Positions 63,313 through 64,000 of a DNA stretch of 64,000 nucleotides are shown here, piece by piece (the first letter of the stretch is position 1; each line of letters begins with the position of its first letter). The stretch is taken from NCBI RefSeq assembly GCF_041908905.1, contig NZ_JAYREK010000011.1, positions 1 through 64,000 on the forward strand, written 5' to 3'. Source of the stretch: Zoogloea sp041908905 (GTDB taxonomy: Bacteria > Pseudomonadota > Gammaproteobacteria > Burkholderiales > Rhodocyclaceae). The notes under the pieces were generated by a model. It was not told where the DNA came from. It saw nothing but the letters and a program-made list of their open reading frames with translations, and ran no database searches. The position numbers and the translations under genes were made by a program.

Positions 63313-64000
63313 ATGACCGTGTCCATCCCCGAAACCATGCGCGCGATGGTACTCCACCGCCCCGGCGAGGCGCTGCGCCTGGAGATCCGCCCGGTGCCCC
63401 GGCCCGGGCCCGGCCAAGTGCTGCTGCGGGTCGAGGCCTGCGGGGTGTGCCGCACCGACCTGCACCTCATCGACGGCGAGCTCCCCGACCCGCGGCTGCC
63501 CATCATCCCCGGCCATGAGATCGTCGGCCGGGTGGCGGCCTTGGGCGAGGGTGTCGCCGGTTTCGTCCCGGGCCAGCGCATCGGCGTGCCCTGGCTCGGC
63601 TGGACCTGCGGCCATTGCCGCTACTGCCTGAGCAGCCGTGAGAACCTCTGCGATGCGGCCCGCTTCACCGGCTACCAGATCGACGGCGGTTACGCCGACT
63701 ACACGCTGGCGGACGCCCGCTATTGCTTTCCGCTGGCGGATGCCGCGGTTCAGGCGGCCACGCAGGCCCCGCTGCTGTGCGCCGGCCTCATCGGCTATCG
63801 GGCGCTGCGCCTCGCCGAGGGAGCGGAGCGGGTGGGCATCTACGGCTTCGGCGCGGCGGCGCACATCGTGGCCCAGGTGGTCCGTCACCAGGGCCACCGC
63901 TTCTACGCCTTCACCCGGCCGGGGGACGTGGACAGCCAGGCCTTCGCGCGGGCCCTCGGCGCGGCCTGGGCCGGCGAGGCGGGCCAGGCGCCGCCCGAGG
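63313..64000 (+). CDS. zinc-dependent alcohol dehydrogenase, cut by the right window edge
   Basis: The 229 visible residues cover the catalytic domain and the start of the NAD(P) domain of a medium-chain dehydrogenase. Catalytic zinc ligands are in EACGVCRTDLHLIDGEL and PGHEIVGRV. The structural zinc cysteines are in CGHCRYCLSSRENLC, then FTGYQIDGGYADYT as in AdhP-like enzymes. GIYGFGAAAHIVAQVV is the nucleotide loop; G-x-G-A-A-A-H matches the subgroup in which His follows the loop. The substrate is unknown. The ATG at 63313 has GGGAG upstream. The C-terminal third lies outside the window. Confidence 0.9.
   Translation, partial: MTVSIPETMRAMVLHRPGEALRLEIRPVPRPGPGQVLLRVEACGVCRTDLHLIDGELPDPRLPIIPGHEIVGRVAALGEGVAGFVPGQRIGVPWLGWTCGHCRYCLSSRENLCDAARFTGYQIDGGYADYTLADARYCFPLADAAVQAATQAPLLCAGLIGYRALRLAEGAERVGIYGFGAAAHIVAQVVRHQGHRFYAFTRPGDVDSQAFARALGAAWAGEAGQAPPE

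Overview
The window is very G+C-rich chromosomal DNA of a Gram-negative bacterium. It carries an RND pump with an outer-membrane channel, LPS core genes, a Lipid A flippase-type ABC exporter, a DUF484-dapF-rlmI block and a DUF2782-polA neighbourhood. Together these point to a betaproteobacterium, plausibly Rhodocyclales (Azoarcus/Thauera/Azospira-like). That placement is inference; no rRNA is present to test it. No tRNA, CRISPR array or phage was seen.

Layout. 1-1.6 kb: a possible transposase tail cut by the window edge, a YkgJ-type Cys-cluster protein and an unknown protein. 1.8-8.4 kb: a minus-strand tripartite RND efflux operon (fusion protein, pump, channel) with a divergent TetR repressor and a palindromic operator between them. 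8.4-13.2 kb: a minus-strand unit of a large O-antigen-ligase-like membrane protein with an extra extracytoplasmic insert, followed by two tandem paralogous secreted beta-helix proteins. 13.3-18.5 kb: plus-strand UbiA-type prenyltransferase, HAD hydrolase, GST, ruvA, AI-2E-type permease and ruvB.

18.6-43.7 kb is the centre of the window: about 25 kb of plus-strand glycan genes, mostly linked by 4-base ATGA or GTGA overlaps. It starts with a heptose-phosphate kinase whose adenylyltransferase domain is degenerate, a Cys-phosphatase and an MsbA-like exporter. It then encodes what look like two complete nonulosonic (sialic-acid-like) sugar routes. The first is legionaminic-type (LegB, LegC, LegG, LegI, a PtmE-like CBS/guanylyltransferase, LegF). 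The second is pseudaminic-type (PseB, PseC, PseF, a fused PseG-PseH, PseI). Two different sialyltransferase-like proteins, an O-antigen ligase, a heptosyltransferase I, two GT4 glycosyltransferases and a polysaccharide deacetylase complete the set. No flagellin or Maf gene is present, so LPS or a capsule is the likely acceptor. A clearly lower-G+C segment (about 25.5-30.1 kb) holds a FemAB/GNAT-like acyltransferase, a divergent DegT-like PLP protein, LegG and LegI. The FemAB-like gene stands where the usual hexapeptide acetyltransferase LegH would be, so the legionaminic-type sugar may carry a non-standard acyl or aminoacyl group. This is the best candidate for new biology here.

43.7-64 kb is mostly housekeeping: a winged-helix regulator, rlmI, a DUF484 protein, dapF, a CoA-binding protein, sppA, a SulP-STAS-cyclic-nucleotide-domain transporter, an LprI-like gene broken by one in-frame TGA, a DUF2782 protein, four 78-base tandem repeats, a LOG protein, polA, a DUF2242 lipoprotein, mltB, queF, murB, a CheZ-like protein, a cupin, an OmpA-type lipoprotein, a YihY-type membrane protein and a zinc alcohol dehydrogenase cut by the right edge.
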